Shown: positions 25,483 through 34,867 of the stretch, in pieces
Layout: each line of letters begins with the position of its first letter
How positions within the stretch are numbered: position 1 is the first letter of the stretch
Assembly: GCA_964515235.1 (NCBI GenBank)
Contig: CAZEVO010000017.1
Location: forward strand, 1-41,188
Reading direction: 5' to 3'
Source of the DNA: OPU3-GD-OMZ sp964515235
GTDB lineage: Bacteria; Pseudomonadota; Gammaproteobacteria; Methylococcales; Methylomonadaceae
Length of the DNA: 41,188 nt
Position numbers and translations under genes: made by a program
Notes under the pieces: model-generated
Told to the model about the DNA's origin: nothing
Seen by the model: only the letters and a program-made list of their open reading frames with translations
The model's database searches: none

Positions 25483-26795
25483 TCGCTTGTCTGTGAAATA
25501 TCAAGCCCCAATCCACCAGCCAACGCTACAAATTCGGGAAATGAAGTATTCACATTCTCACAATCATTAATCACAATAGGTTCTTTCGACCGTAATCCTG
25601 CAATTGCGAAAGCCATCGCAATACGGTGGTCACCATGCGAAATCACTTCTCCCCCAACAATTTCACCTCCCTGAATAATCATGCCGTCAGGAGTTGGATC
25701 AGCCTTAACCTGCAATTGATGTAAGCCATCCGCCATTACTTGAATACGGTCACTTTCTTTCACCCGCAATTCCTCAGCACCAGTTAATACCGTAACACCC
25801 GTTGCACAAGCTGCCGCAACAAATAACACTGGAAATTCATCAATGGCTAATGGGACTAAATGCTCCGGTATTTCAATACCTTTGAGCTCAGATGAGTTGA
25901 CTTGAATATCCGCAACACATTCTCCTCCAACCTCTCTTTCATTTATTAGGGTAATATCTGCACCCATTAATTTTAATATTTCAATAATACCGGTCCGAGT
26001 TTCATTAATACCAACATGGTTTAATCGAACTGAAGAATTGGGTGCAATAGAAGCACCTACCAGAAAAAAAGCAGCCGAAGAAATATCACTGGGCACATCA
26101 ATATCAACTGCATTTAAACGATGGCCACTGGTAATTGAAACCTTATTGCCACATCGTTCAACTGGGTAGCCGTAGCCTTCCAACATTCGCTCCGTATGAT
26201 CTCGAGTGGGAGCCGGCTCTATTATTGTCGTTTTTCCTTCAGCATAAAGACCTGCCAATAACAGACAAGATTTAACTTGGGCACTCGCAATTGGCATTTC
26301 ATAATGAATACCAGTAAGTGTAGTATTACCCTTAATTGCCAATGGTGCCGTACCATCATCTTCCGTTATTATTTCTGCAGACATTTCTGCTAATGGCAAT
26401 GTTACCCTGCGCATTGGTCTTTTGGATAACGACTCATCCCCTGTTAACACAGAGTCAAATATTTGACCTGCTAATAAGCCTGAAAGTAACCGCATTGATG
26501 TTCCAGAGTTACCTAAGTAAAGAGATTCTTTTGGTTCTTTTAACCCATTTAGCCCGACACCGTAGATTGTTACATTCCCCTCATCGGGCCCCTCAATTTC
26601 AACACCCATCGCCTGAAAGGCTTTTAATGTAGCCAAAGCATCTTCTGCTTCAAGAAAACCGGTTACATGAGTTACTCCTTCTGCGATTGAACCTAACATA
26701 ATCGAACGATGGGAGATTGATTTGTCGCCTGGAACACGAATTTCACCGCGCAAAGAGCCTCCAGGTTGTACTTTAAAAGTTATTGAATCGGACAT
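25479..26795 (-). CDS. aroA: EPSP synthase (3-phosphoshikimate 1-carboxyvinyltransferase)
   Basis: A 438-residue enzyme of the shikimate pathway that joins shikimate-3-phosphate and PEP. Visible motifs are VPGDKSISHRSIMLGS (K25), LGNSGTSMRLLSGLLAG (95-111), PIASAQVKSCLLLAGL, DEFPVLFVAAA and KESDRIQVMADGL, with HGDHRIAMAFAIAG near the C-terminus. It stands alone rather than fused to tyrA, unlike in Pseudomonas. It begins 6 bases after tyrA and overlaps cmk by four bases. Confidence 0.96.
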   Translation of the reverse strand: MSDSITFKVQPGGSLRGEIRVPGDKSISHRSIMLGSIAEGVTHVTGFLEAEDALATLKAFQAMGVEIEGPDEGNVTIYGVGLNGLKEPKESLYLGNSGTSMRLLSGLLAGQIFDSVLTGDESLSKRPMRRVTLPLAEMSAEIITEDDGTAPLAIKGNTTLTGIHYEMPIASAQVKSCLLLAGLYAEGKTTIIEPAPTRDHTERMLEGYGYPVERCGNKVSITSGHRLNAVDIDVPSDISSAAFFLVGASIAPNSSVRLNHVGINETRTGIIEILKLMGADITLINEREVGGECVADIQVNSSELKGIEIPEHLVPLAIDEFPVLFVAAACATGVTVLTGAEELRVKESDRIQVMADGLHQLQVKADPTPDGMIIQGGEIVGGEVISHGDHRIAMAFAIAGLRSKEPIVINDCENVNTSFPEFVALAGGLGLDISQTSE

Positions 26796-26801
26796 ATTTT
26801 A

Positions 26802-27683
26802 TTAATTACACTGATCTAAAAAACGTTGACGGGCAGATTTTGCAGTAGCGAATGTTTGATAAACAGCTTCTGAATCACCCTCTATTAATCGTTGAGCAAC
26901 TTCTTCTAATTCTTCATTTATTTGACGAATTAAAGGAACAATTTCATCTTTATTATTCATACAAATATCAAGCCACATACCCGGGTCACTCGAGGCAATG
27001 CGGGTAAAATCCTTAAATCCCCCAGCTGCATACTTAAAGACCTCATCATGACTATCTTTTTTATCCAGCAATCGAACTAATGCAAATGCTAGAACATGAG
27101 GTAAATGACTTGTTGCCGCTAACACTGCATCATGATGACTAACACCCATCGTAGAGACTTCTGCCCCCAGATTTTCCCAAAAAAAATGAATTCGCTCCAG
27201 AGCCTGTCCCGAAGTGTTCTCCAATGGGGTAATAATAACCCGTTTACCGGTAAACAACTCAAGTTGAGCAGCATTGACGCCGCTGTTTTCTGCCCCTGCT
27301 ATTGGGTGAATTGGAATAAAATTTTCTGGAACTGTACCAAAGATATTCCGTGCTGATTGAATCACACTTCCTTTTGTACTTCCAACATCTGAATATACCG
27401 AATCCGGGTTCCAAACATCCTTTAATGCAAGGAAAATTTTTTCTACAGAACCCACAGGAACGGCAATAATAACGCAGTCTGATTGAGCCAAAACAGCTTC
27501 AGCTGTTTCACCAAAATAACTAACCTGATCCACAACACCTAACTTTTGAGCACGCTGCAAATTTACTCGCTGCGCAGGATAACCCACACCAACAATATTC
27601 TTGGCCAATTGCTGTTCTCGAGCTTTGCGCGCGATAGAACCACCAATCAACCCAACTCCAATAACAGATAAATTATTAAACAT
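26802..27683 (-). CDS. tyrA: Prephenate dehydrogenase (or arogenate dehydrogenase)
   Basis: A 293-residue NAD(P)-dependent enzyme of tyrosine synthesis. The Rossmann motif is VIGVGLIGGSIAR. DVGSTKGSV, HPIAGAENSGVNAA and LAATSHLPHVLAFAL are typical of TyrA, and the helical C-terminal dimerisation domain follows. No chorismate mutase domain is fused. Specificity for prephenate or arogenate cannot be fixed from sequence alone. It overlaps the hisC stop by one base (TAATG). Confidence 0.92.
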   Translation of the reverse strand: MFNNLSVIGVGLIGGSIARKAREQQLAKNIVGVGYPAQRVNLQRAQKLGVVDQVSYFGETAEAVLAQSDCVIIAVPVGSVEKIFLALKDVWNPDSVYSDVGSTKGSVIQSARNIFGTVPENFIPIHPIAGAENSGVNAAQLELFTGKRVIITPLENTSGQALERIHFFWENLGAEVSTMGVSHHDAVLAATSHLPHVLAFALVRLLDKKDSHDEVFKYAAGGFKDFTRIASSDPGMWLDICMNNKDEIVPLIRQINEELEEVAQRLIEGDSEAVYQTFATAKSARQRFLDQCN

Positions 27684-28810
27684 TAGCCAAGAATTTTAAT
27701 GAGTGCATTAATGAAAAATGTATTTTCAGCGGCTGTACCAATACTAATTCTTAGAAAACTTGGCAAACCATAGTTGGCTATTGGCCTGACAATAACCCCA
27801 GTCTTTAACAATTCCTCATAAACAGCCATGGCAGGACAACCCATGTCGACCGTAATAAAATTACCCTTAGAAGGAATCCAATTAAGCCCCAAGTCTGAGA
27901 AAGCACGAGTCAACTGATTCATTCCTTGCTGATTTAGTGCAATAGTTTCATTTAAATACTCACTATCTACCAAAGCAACTTCTGCCGCTGAGAGAGCCAT
28001 TAGATTAGTATTAAAAGGTTGGCGAACACGATTCAGTAAATCTGCTATTACCGTACTTGAAACACTGTACCCAATCCTCATCCCTGCTAACCCATAAGCC
28101 TTAGAAAATGTACGGGTAACAATTAAATTTGGAAAAATCGTTAACCAGTCAATCGAATCTGGGCAATCATCAGAACTAACATATTCATAATACGCTTCAT
28201 CTAAAACACAAATAATATGTCTCGGCAATTCTTCAAGAAAACTATACAACTGCTCTGGCGTTAAGAATGTACCTGTTGGGTTATTTGGATTTGCAATAAA
28301 CACTATCTTAGTTTTGTCGCTCACCAACTTTAACATCGCTGACAAATCATGGCCATATTCTGGGTATTCGCCTTGCGTTGAAGCTTTTGAAACGACAGCT
28401 CGAGCGCCCATAGCCTGCGTCACGATCGGGTAAACAGCAAACGCATATTCAGAAAAAATAGCCTCACACTGCGGTGATAAGAATGTTCTAGCAATAATTT
28501 CTAAAACATCATTAGAACCATTCCCCAAAGTAATTTGTTTTGTTTCTACCGCTAATTTCTTAGCCAAAGCAGTTTTCAAAGAAAAACCATTACCATCGGG
28601 ATAACGAGAAGTCTCAGCAAGCACCTGACGTACTTCTGACAAAACCAACTCACTTGGACCCCTAGGGTTTTCATTCGATGCCAACTTAATTATTCGGGAT
28701 AATCCTAGCTCCCGTTCAAGCTCACTCATAGGTTTACCAGGCTGATAAGGTATTAACGCCTGGACACCTGGCAAAGCCAATTTATAAATCTGACTGGTCT
28801 CTGAATTCAT
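27683..28810 (-). CDS. hisC: Histidinol-phosphate/aromatic aminotransferase
   Basis: A 375-residue class I/II PLP aminotransferase. Motifs: LASNENPRGPS, NGSNDVLEII, NPNNPTGT, DEAYYEY, and PLP lysine K237 in TRTFSKAYGLAGMRIGY. Placed between pheA and tyrA, it most likely supplies the transamination of aromatic keto acids (or prephenate), and it may also serve histidine synthesis; no other his genes are nearby. It starts 10 bases after pheA and is coupled to tyrA through TAATG. Confidence 0.9.
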   Translation of the reverse strand: MNSETSQIYKLALPGVQALIPYQPGKPMSELERELGLSRIIKLASNENPRGPSELVLSEVRQVLAETSRYPDGNGFSLKTALAKKLAVETKQITLGNGSNDVLEIIARTFLSPQCEAIFSEYAFAVYPIVTQAMGARAVVSKASTQGEYPEYGHDLSAMLKLVSDKTKIVFIANPNNPTGTFLTPEQLYSFLEELPRHIICVLDEAYYEYVSSDDCPDSIDWLTIFPNLIVTRTFSKAYGLAGMRIGYSVSSTVIADLLNRVRQPFNTNLMALSAAEVALVDSEYLNETIALNQQGMNQLTRAFSDLGLNWIPSKGNFITVDMGCPAMAVYEELLKTGVIVRPIANYGLPSFLRISIGTAAENTFFINALIKILG

Positions 28811-28820
28811 AAATTTATAC

Positions 28821-29906
28821 TTAAATGACAGCTTTGGGGTAAGAACCTAAAATAGTCAACATATTGACCGAACCTTCCAATTCACTTAATGCTTGAGAAA
28901 CCTCTTCATTTTGAACATGGCCTTCAATATCAATAAAAAAAACATACTCCCAAAGACCCTGACGTGAAGGCCGTGATTCTATACGCGTCATACTAATATT
29001 ATATTTTGCAAACGGTTGCAAGATCTGATGTAAAGCGCCTGATTGATTACCAATTGAGAGTAATAACGTTGTCTTGTCATCGCCTGTTTTAGAAGCCGTT
29101 TGCTCGCCAATAATCAAAAATCGCGTGGTATTATCTGTTTCGTCTTCGATATTACGGTGCAAAACATTCAAACCATAAAGCCCAGCCGCAACTAACGGCG
29201 CAATCGCAGCGCTCCCTTCTTGCTCCGCAGCCAATTTTGCTGCTTCCGCATTACTACTTACTGACTGCTGAACCACACCAGGTAAATGCTCATCTAACCA
29301 TTTCTGACATTGCGCCAACGACTGCTCATGGGAAAACACCGTCGAAATAGCTTCTAAGCCTTCTTCTTTGGTCATTAAATTTTGATTAACGCGTATTTCA
29401 ACCTCACCACAGATACTTAATTCAGATTTAGCAAACCGGTCTAAAGTACGCGAAATCACACCACCTGTTGAATTTTCAACCGGAACCACACCAAATTGAC
29501 AATGTTTATTTTCTACCGACCAAAAAATATCATTAATTGAGGAAACGGCAACACATTGTGCACCTTGACCAAAATGCTTAACTGCGGCTTGCTGAGTGAA
29601 AGTTCCTTTCGGACCTAAATACGCAACCGTTAAGGGCTTCTCCAGAGCTAGACAAGCCGACATAAGCTCTCGAAAAAAACTCATGGCAACATCATCATGT
29701 AACGGGCCTTCATTAATTTCTCTGATCCGTCGAAGCACTAAGGCTTCCCGGTCGGGACGATAAAAGCAGCCGTCATCGCCTGTTGCCATTTTGGTCTTGG
29801 CCACTTCAATCGCCAACTCAGCACGCTGATTGATCAAAGCTAGTATACTTTGATCAATCTCATCAATTTTGACTCTTAATTCATTTAAAGGTAAGACTGA
29901 AGTCAT
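28821..29906 (-). CDS. pheA: Bifunctional chorismate mutase/prephenate dehydratase
   Basis: A 361-residue P-protein of phenylalanine synthesis. Residues 1-90 are an AroQ chorismate mutase (LRVKIDEIDQSILALINQRAELA). Residues about 95-270 are prephenate dehydratase, with YLGPKGTFTQQAA, VPVENSTGGVI and the catalytic TRF in DNTTRFLIIG. An ACT domain follows (NQSGALHQIL, TRIESRPSR), where phenylalanine would give feedback inhibition. It lies 16 bases after serC. Confidence 0.96.
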   Translation of the reverse strand: MTSVLPLNELRVKIDEIDQSILALINQRAELAIEVAKTKMATGDDGCFYRPDREALVLRRIREINEGPLHDDVAMSFFRELMSACLALEKPLTVAYLGPKGTFTQQAAVKHFGQGAQCVAVSSINDIFWSVENKHCQFGVVPVENSTGGVISRTLDRFAKSELSICGEVEIRVNQNLMTKEEGLEAISTVFSHEQSLAQCQKWLDEHLPGVVQQSVSSNAEAAKLAAEQEGSAAIAPLVAAGLYGLNVLHRNIEDETDNTTRFLIIGEQTASKTGDDKTTLLLSIGNQSGALHQILQPFAKYNISMTRIESRPSRQGLWEYVFFIDIEGHVQNEEVSQALSELEGSVNMLTILGSYPKAVI

Positions 29907-29922
29907 AAAGTTATGTTATAAG

Positions 29923-30999
29923 CTAATGAGTACGCTCAAATTCTTTCATAAACTGTATTAGTTTATCCACACCTTTTTCAGGCATTGCATTATAAATGCT
30001 TGCACGAACACCACCAACTGAACGATGCCCTTTCAACTCAACCATTCCGTTATCACTGGCTTTAAGCAAAAACTCTGGTAACAAATCAGGATTTGTTAAA
30101 ACAAAAGGAACATTCATTCTAGAACGATAAGGCACATCAATATTATTTTTGAAAAGTTCAGAATCATCAATCGCCGCATATAACTTTCCAGCCTTACTGA
30201 TATTAATCTTTTCAATGACACTCACCCCGCCTAAGTCCTCAAGCCAATCCAACATTAAACTGAGTAAATACCAGTTATAGGTCGCAGGCGTGTTTAACAT
30301 GGAATCGCTAGCCGATTGCTGTGCATAACTGAAAACTGAGGGGAGTAATGGGTTTTGTGCCTCTAACAAATCATCACGAACGATAACCACGGTGACCCCA
30401 GAAGGACCCATGTTTTTCTGAGAACCCGCATAAATCAGACCAAGTTTACTAACGTCAACAACTCTAGATAGAATGTTCGATGACATATCTGCCACCAACG
30501 GTAACTCTACTTCTGGAATAAAGGGGAACTCAACACCGTTAATAGTTTCATTACTAGTATAGTGCAAATAAGCCGATTGCTCATCAATCTGCCATTGTTC
30601 AATGTCTGGAACAGTAGAAAAACCACCTTCTTCACCACTGGCTGAAACGGTTACTTCACAAAACTTTTTAGCCTCACTAATTGCTTTTTTTGACCATGCC
30701 CCTGAATTAATATAACAAGCAGATTGCTTTCCTTGTAATAAGTTCATGGGTATCATTGCAAATTGCGCTGTTGCACCACCCTGTAAAAATAATACCTTAT
30801 AATTATCAGGAATACCCATAACCGATCGCAATGATGACTCGAGTTTTTGGGCAATCGATAAAAACGATTTACCTCGATGACTCATCTCCATCACGGATTG
30901 GCCACTACCTTGCCAGTTAAGCAACTCATCCTTAGCGCGATTTAAAACAACCTCCGGCAGCATTGATGGTCCTGCACTGAAATTCAACACTCTACTCAT
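29923..30999 (-). CDS. serC: Phosphoserine aminotransferase
   Basis: A 358-residue class V PLP enzyme making phosphoserine (and acting in pyridoxal synthesis). NFSAGPSMLPEVVL, MEMSHRGKSF, LQGGATAQFAMIPMNLL, DMSSNILSR and PLP lysine K195 in YAGSQKNMGPSGV identify SerC. Its start overlaps the gyrA stop by one base (TAATG), so gyrA and serC are translationally coupled, an arrangement known from Pseudomonas and relatives. Confidence 0.96.
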   Translation of the reverse strand: MSRVLNFSAGPSMLPEVVLNRAKDELLNWQGSGQSVMEMSHRGKSFLSIAQKLESSLRSVMGIPDNYKVLFLQGGATAQFAMIPMNLLQGKQSACYINSGAWSKKAISEAKKFCEVTVSASGEEGGFSTVPDIEQWQIDEQSAYLHYTSNETINGVEFPFIPEVELPLVADMSSNILSRVVDVSKLGLIYAGSQKNMGPSGVTVVIVRDDLLEAQNPLLPSVFSYAQQSASDSMLNTPATYNWYLLSLMLDWLEDLGGVSVIEKINISKAGKLYAAIDDSELFKNNIDVPYRSRMNVPFVLTNPDLLPEFLLKASDNGMVELKGHRSVGGVRASIYNAMPEKGVDKLIQFMKEFERTH

Positions 31000-33569
31000 T
31001 AATGATCCTCTCCTTTATTATGTGTTTCTTCCGAGATGTCATCTGGCAATCCAGCAATTCGATCCACTCCGACTACTCGTTCATTCTTACCTAACTTAAT
31101 AATAGTGACACCTTGTGTATTTCTACCGACCACCGTAATTTCATTTATTCGCGTTCTCACCAGTGTACCTGCATCGGTAATCAACATGATTTCATCATCA
31201 TCAGAGACCAAGACAGCACCAACCACATTGCCATTACGCTCTGTCGTTTGAATGGCAATGACACCCTGACCACCACGTTTATGACAGGGGAAATCAGATA
31301 ACTGCGTACGTTTACCATAGCCATTCTCAGTGATATTCAATACCGTCCCTTCGGTGGCGATAATGAGCGAGATTACCTGTTGATCTTGTGCCAAACGAAT
31401 TCCTCTTACGCCTGCGGCCGTTCGTCCCATCGACCGAACATCTGTTTCATTAAAACAAACTGATTTACCTGCACTACTAAACAAAAGAACATCTTGGGCT
31501 CCATCAGTAATTGCGACACCCACCAAACGATCATTTTCTTTCAGATCGATTGCAATTTTTCCGCTAGCACGTTGGCGCTTAAACTCAATTAAAGGGGTTT
31601 TCTTAACCGTACCTTGTGCAGTAGCCATGAAAATAAATTGATTTTCTGTGTATTCTCGAACCGGCAAAATAGCATTAATCCGTTCATTTTTATCCAGATT
31701 GAATAAATTAACAAACGGCTTACCTCTTGAATTTCTGCTTGCCGATGGTAACTGGTAAGTTTTCAACCAATAAACTTTACCGGCACTAGAAAAACATAAA
31801 ATAATATCATGAGTATTCGTAATGATAATCTGATCAATGAAGTCGGCATCTTTTGTTTTAGTCGCTGATTTACCACGTCCGCCTCGTCGCTGCGACTTAT
31901 ATGTTTCTAAAGATTGCGATTTCACATAACCTTCATGCGATACGGTAACAACGACATCTTCTTCGGTAATCAGATCCTCAGCAGACAAGTTAAGATGCTC
32001 TTGAATAATCTCAGTCCGTCGCTCATCCGAAAATTGCTCCTTAATGCTTTCAAGCTCTTCCCGTATAACCATCATTAATCGTCGACTACTGGACAAAATA
32101 TCCAAATAATCATCGATTTGCTCCAACAGGTTTTGATATTCTGAAACGATTTTCTCTTGCTCAAGGCCTGTCAAACGATGTAATTGAAGATTTAAAATGG
32201 CCTGCGCCTGCTCTACAGAAAGCCGATACTGTTGACCATGAACACCAAACTCTTCTGGCAGCCCTTCCGGCCTTGACCGAGCAGCATCAGCACTTTCAAG
32301 CAAGGTAAAAACAATACCCGCCGACCATGTCTTAGCCAATAAACCCAGCTTAGCCTCAGCTGGATTCTGAGCAGCCTTAATCAGGGCAATCATTTCATCA
32401 ATATTAGCCATGGCCACAGCAAGACCCTCAAGAATGTGGGCCCGTTCCCTTGCTTTCCTTAAATTATAAATAGTTCTTCGAGTCACAACTTCACGACGGT
32501 GATCGACAAATGCATCTAAAACCTCTTTTAGATTCATGCACTTAGGGCGCCCATCAATTAACGCAACCATATTGATACCAAAAACGGTCTGCAGCTGGGT
32601 GTTTTGATACAAATTATTTAAAATAACGGCCGGCACTTCGCCTCGACGCAACTCAATCACCATGCGCATACCATCTTTATCAGACTCATCACGCAAAGCA
32701 GTTATACCTTCTAACTTCCCTTCCTTCACCAAGAATGCTATTTTTTCCAGTAATCTCGCTTTATTAACCTGATATGGCAATTCAGTGATAACAATAGCGT
32801 ACTTGCCATTATCATCATTCTCCTCAAAACTGGCTCTCGCCCTCAAATAAATCTTACCTCTGCCGGTTAAATAGGCATCGCGAATACCTTGCGCCCCATT
32901 GATCATGGCTGCAGTCGGGAAGTCAGGCCCTGGAATATAACGCATTAAATCTGTAGCACTAAAATCAGGGTTATCTATAAGCGCCAAACAAGCATTAATA
33001 ACCTCGGCTAAATTATGCGGTGGAATATTTGTAGCCATCCCAACAGCGATGCCGGTAGACCCATTAATAAGCAGCGTCGGGATTTTAGTTGGCAATACAG
33101 CAGGCTCACTTTCTGATTCATCATAATTGAGAATAAAATCTACTGTTTCTTTATCTAAATCAGCTAATAGCTCATGGGCTATCTTAGCCATTCTGACTTC
33201 GGTATAACGCATCGCCGCAGGCGAGTCTCCATCGACCGAACCAAAGTTTCCTTGACCATCGATCATTAAATAACGCATCGCAAAAGGTTGTGCCATCCTT
33301 ACAATGGTATCGTAAACCGCTGAATCACCATGCGGGTGATATTTACCAATCACATCACCGACGACCCGAGCTGACTTCTTATAAGGCTTATTCCAGTCAT
33401 TTCCTAACTCACGCATTGCATATAAAACCCTTCGATGAACCGGCTTAAGTCCATCCCTAACATCGGGTAACGCTCGACCTACAATAACGCTCATTGCATA
33501 ATCCAGATAAGACTGTTTCATCTCATCTTCTAGATTGACTGGTACTATTTCTTTTGCAAATTCAGACAT
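30999..33569 (-). CDS. gyrA: DNA gyrase subunit A
   Basis: An 856-residue type II topoisomerase subunit. The active-site tyrosine is Y122 in AAMRYTEVRM. The quinolone-resistance region reads GKYHPHGDSAVYDTIVRMAQ with S83 and D87, i.e. wild type. The C-terminal beta-pinwheel has a GyrA-box of the form QRRGGRGKS (E. coli QRRGGKGRS). It opens the aromatic amino acid block. The ATG at 33569 has no Shine-Dalgarno and follows an AT-rich stretch just after a strong hairpin. The predicted leader is about 120 bases and highly structured. Confidence 0.98.
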   Translation of the reverse strand: MSEFAKEIVPVNLEDEMKQSYLDYAMSVIVGRALPDVRDGLKPVHRRVLYAMRELGNDWNKPYKKSARVVGDVIGKYHPHGDSAVYDTIVRMAQPFAMRYLMIDGQGNFGSVDGDSPAAMRYTEVRMAKIAHELLADLDKETVDFILNYDESESEPAVLPTKIPTLLINGSTGIAVGMATNIPPHNLAEVINACLALIDNPDFSATDLMRYIPGPDFPTAAMINGAQGIRDAYLTGRGKIYLRARASFEENDDNGKYAIVITELPYQVNKARLLEKIAFLVKEGKLEGITALRDESDKDGMRMVIELRRGEVPAVILNNLYQNTQLQTVFGINMVALIDGRPKCMNLKEVLDAFVDHRREVVTRRTIYNLRKARERAHILEGLAVAMANIDEMIALIKAAQNPAEAKLGLLAKTWSAGIVFTLLESADAARSRPEGLPEEFGVHGQQYRLSVEQAQAILNLQLHRLTGLEQEKIVSEYQNLLEQIDDYLDILSSSRRLMMVIREELESIKEQFSDERRTEIIQEHLNLSAEDLITEEDVVVTVSHEGYVKSQSLETYKSQRRGGRGKSATKTKDADFIDQIIITNTHDIILCFSSAGKVYWLKTYQLPSASRNSRGKPFVNLFNLDKNERINAILPVREYTENQFIFMATAQGTVKKTPLIEFKRQRASGKIAIDLKENDRLVGVAITDGAQDVLLFSSAGKSVCFNETDVRSMGRTAAGVRGIRLAQDQQVISLIIATEGTVLNITENGYGKRTQLSDFPCHKRGGQGVIAIQTTERNGNVVGAVLVSDDDEIMLITDAGTLVRTRINEITVVGRNTQGVTIIKLGKNERVVGVDRIAGLPDDISEETHNKGEDH

Positions 33570-33589
33570 ATTATTTATTCATAAAAGAA

Positions 33590-33679
33590 ATGCCGGGTTA
33601 GTAACAAACTAAACCGGCATGACTTGTGAAAATCACGGAGAGCAGGTTAGGCTAAATAGCACTTATGTGCATATTTAGC
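33590..33679 (-). promoter_or_regulatory. Structured gyrA 5' leader with three hairpins
   Basis: Three successive inverted repeats lie between the gyrA promoter and ATG: 33651-33679 (GCTAAATA + GCAC paired with GTGC + TATTTAGC, one bulged base, 4-base loop); 33626-33636 (GTGA/TCAC, 3-base loop); and 33590-33620 (13-position arms ATGCCGGGTTAGT/ACTAAACCGGCAT with one mismatch, 5-base loop). On the minus strand the last is followed by TTCTTTTA, so it could terminate or attenuate transcripts. Confidence 0.6.
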
Positions 33680-33699
33680 ATAGATAGAAAATTGAAATT

Positions 33700-33728
33700 A
33701 TTATAACAAAAAATTGACTTTTTATGAA
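33700..33728 (-). promoter_or_regulatory. Predicted gyrA promoter
   Basis: On the minus strand: TTCATA (33723-33728), a 17-base spacer and consensus TATAAT (33700-33705). The start would be near 33693. It lies in the gap after the dienelactone-hydrolase-like gene. Confidence 0.55.
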
Positions 33729-33744
33729 CCTATACAAGATACTT

Positions 33745-34464
33745 TTAAGCAAATAATTCATCCAAAAATTGCTGCATCAATAACCCTGAACGATAATCTG
33801 CTGTGTGATTATAAACAGTACCAAAAGCTGGGTCATTAGCCACAGGATTTGTGAACGCATGCATTGTTTTCCCATAATGATGGAACTGCCAATCTGCACC
33901 AGAACGGGTTAACTCTGCTTGTATTGCCAACACCTGATCAATTGAAACCATAGAGTCATCATGACCGTGAAGAAGTAATACTTTAGCGGCTATTTCAGGT
34001 TCGGGTATATTATCAGCCGCCATCAACAAGCCGTGAAAACTAATAACCCCTTGTAAAGTAGCGCCTGTCCGCGCCAAATCCAAAACACACAAGCCACCAA
34101 AACAAAAACCAATTGCAGCGACTTTTTTTTTGTCCGCAAAAGGCATTAGACGTACTGTTTTCAACGCGGCATAAATTCGCTGTTGTAATAATTCCCGTCG
34201 CTCAATCAAGGGCTGCATTAATTGCGCATTCTCATCTCGATTACGCCCTAAAACCCCTTTCCCATACATATCCAATGCAAAACCAATATATCCTTGCTTA
34301 GCGAGACAACGCGCCTTTTCTTCAACAAATTCATCCCGCCCAGCCCAAGCATGAGCAATCAAAACAACTGGCCGAGGCCCTTCGAATGAAGAATCATAAG
34401 CGACAAAGCCCTGTAAAAGAGTCTCTTTATCATAATAATCGATCGTTGTAGTAGTGATCACCAT
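33745..34464 (-). CDS. Dienelactone hydrolase family protein
   Basis: A 239-residue alpha/beta hydrolase. The triad of the DLH family is visible: nucleophile C121 in GFCFGG, aspartate at 169/170 in LLHGHDDSM and H202 in MHAFTNP. AHAWAGRDEFVEEKA and ALDMYGKG are family motifs. True dienelactone hydrolases degrade chlorocatechols; no catabolic neighbours are present, so a general esterase or hydrolase role is more likely. It sits 7 bases after the Dabb gene, probably in one transcript. Confidence 0.88.
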   Translation of the reverse strand: MVITTTTIDYYDKETLLQGFVAYDSSFEGPRPVVLIAHAWAGRDEFVEEKARCLAKQGYIGFALDMYGKGVLGRNRDENAQLMQPLIERRELLQQRIYAALKTVRLMPFADKKKVAAIGFCFGGLCVLDLARTGATLQGVISFHGLLMAADNIPEPEIAAKVLLLHGHDDSMVSIDQVLAIQAELTRSGADWQFHHYGKTMHAFTNPVANDPAFGTVYNHTADYRSGLLMQQFLDELFA

Positions 34465-34471
34465 AAAACAA

Positions 34472-34867
34472 TTATTGACTATTAAAATTATAAGTAATCA
34501 TCTTACGAATGATCGGGTGCAGCTGTTTCTTGATGAGTTGCTGATGTAATGATGAATTCATATAAGTATCCATAGCCTGTTCATTTTCTAAGGTGACGGA
34601 TACCGCCACATCATAACTTGAATCGACCCCATGTCCGCTATTGTGATTAACGATACCGACATGCCTGCTAATAATTCCTGGGCTATGATTTAGTTTCCGG
34701 CTAATATCCAAAAATTTCTGACGCTGAGCTGGATCTCCAGGATTCTTTAACCAAACAACAGTCACATGCGTGAATCTTTGATCAGACTCACTTGCTCGAG
34801 CACTACTTGAAAAAAAACAAGTTAACAGAACCAATATACAAGACAATTCACGAAACAACAGCTTCAT
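34472..34867 (-). CDS. Exported Dabb (stress-responsive A/B barrel) domain protein
   Basis: A 131-residue protein. An N-terminal hydrophobic signal sequence (LSCILVLLTCFFSSSARA, likely cut near residue 25) precedes a Dabb ferredoxin-like barrel: FTHVTVVWLKNPGDPAQRQKFL, then SYDVAVSVTLENEQAMDTYM and HQQLIKKQLHPII. The cysteine before the predicted cut (LTCFFSSS) is not a clean lipobox. Dabb proteins are mostly cytoplasmic and of unclear function, so an exported form is notable. It overlaps the phosphatase gene stop as ATGA. Confidence 0.78.
   Translation of the reverse strand: MKLLFRELSCILVLLTCFFSSSARASESDQRFTHVTVVWLKNPGDPAQRQKFLDISRKLNHSPGIISRHVGIVNHNSGHGVDSSYDVAVSVTLENEQAMDTYMNSSLHQQLIKKQLHPIIRKMITYNFNSQ

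Noticed and set aside
26336..26632. Open frame of 98 codons on the plus strand
   Set aside because: Antisense to aroA. Its composition follows the aroA codons, and no ribosome binding site or domain is seen.
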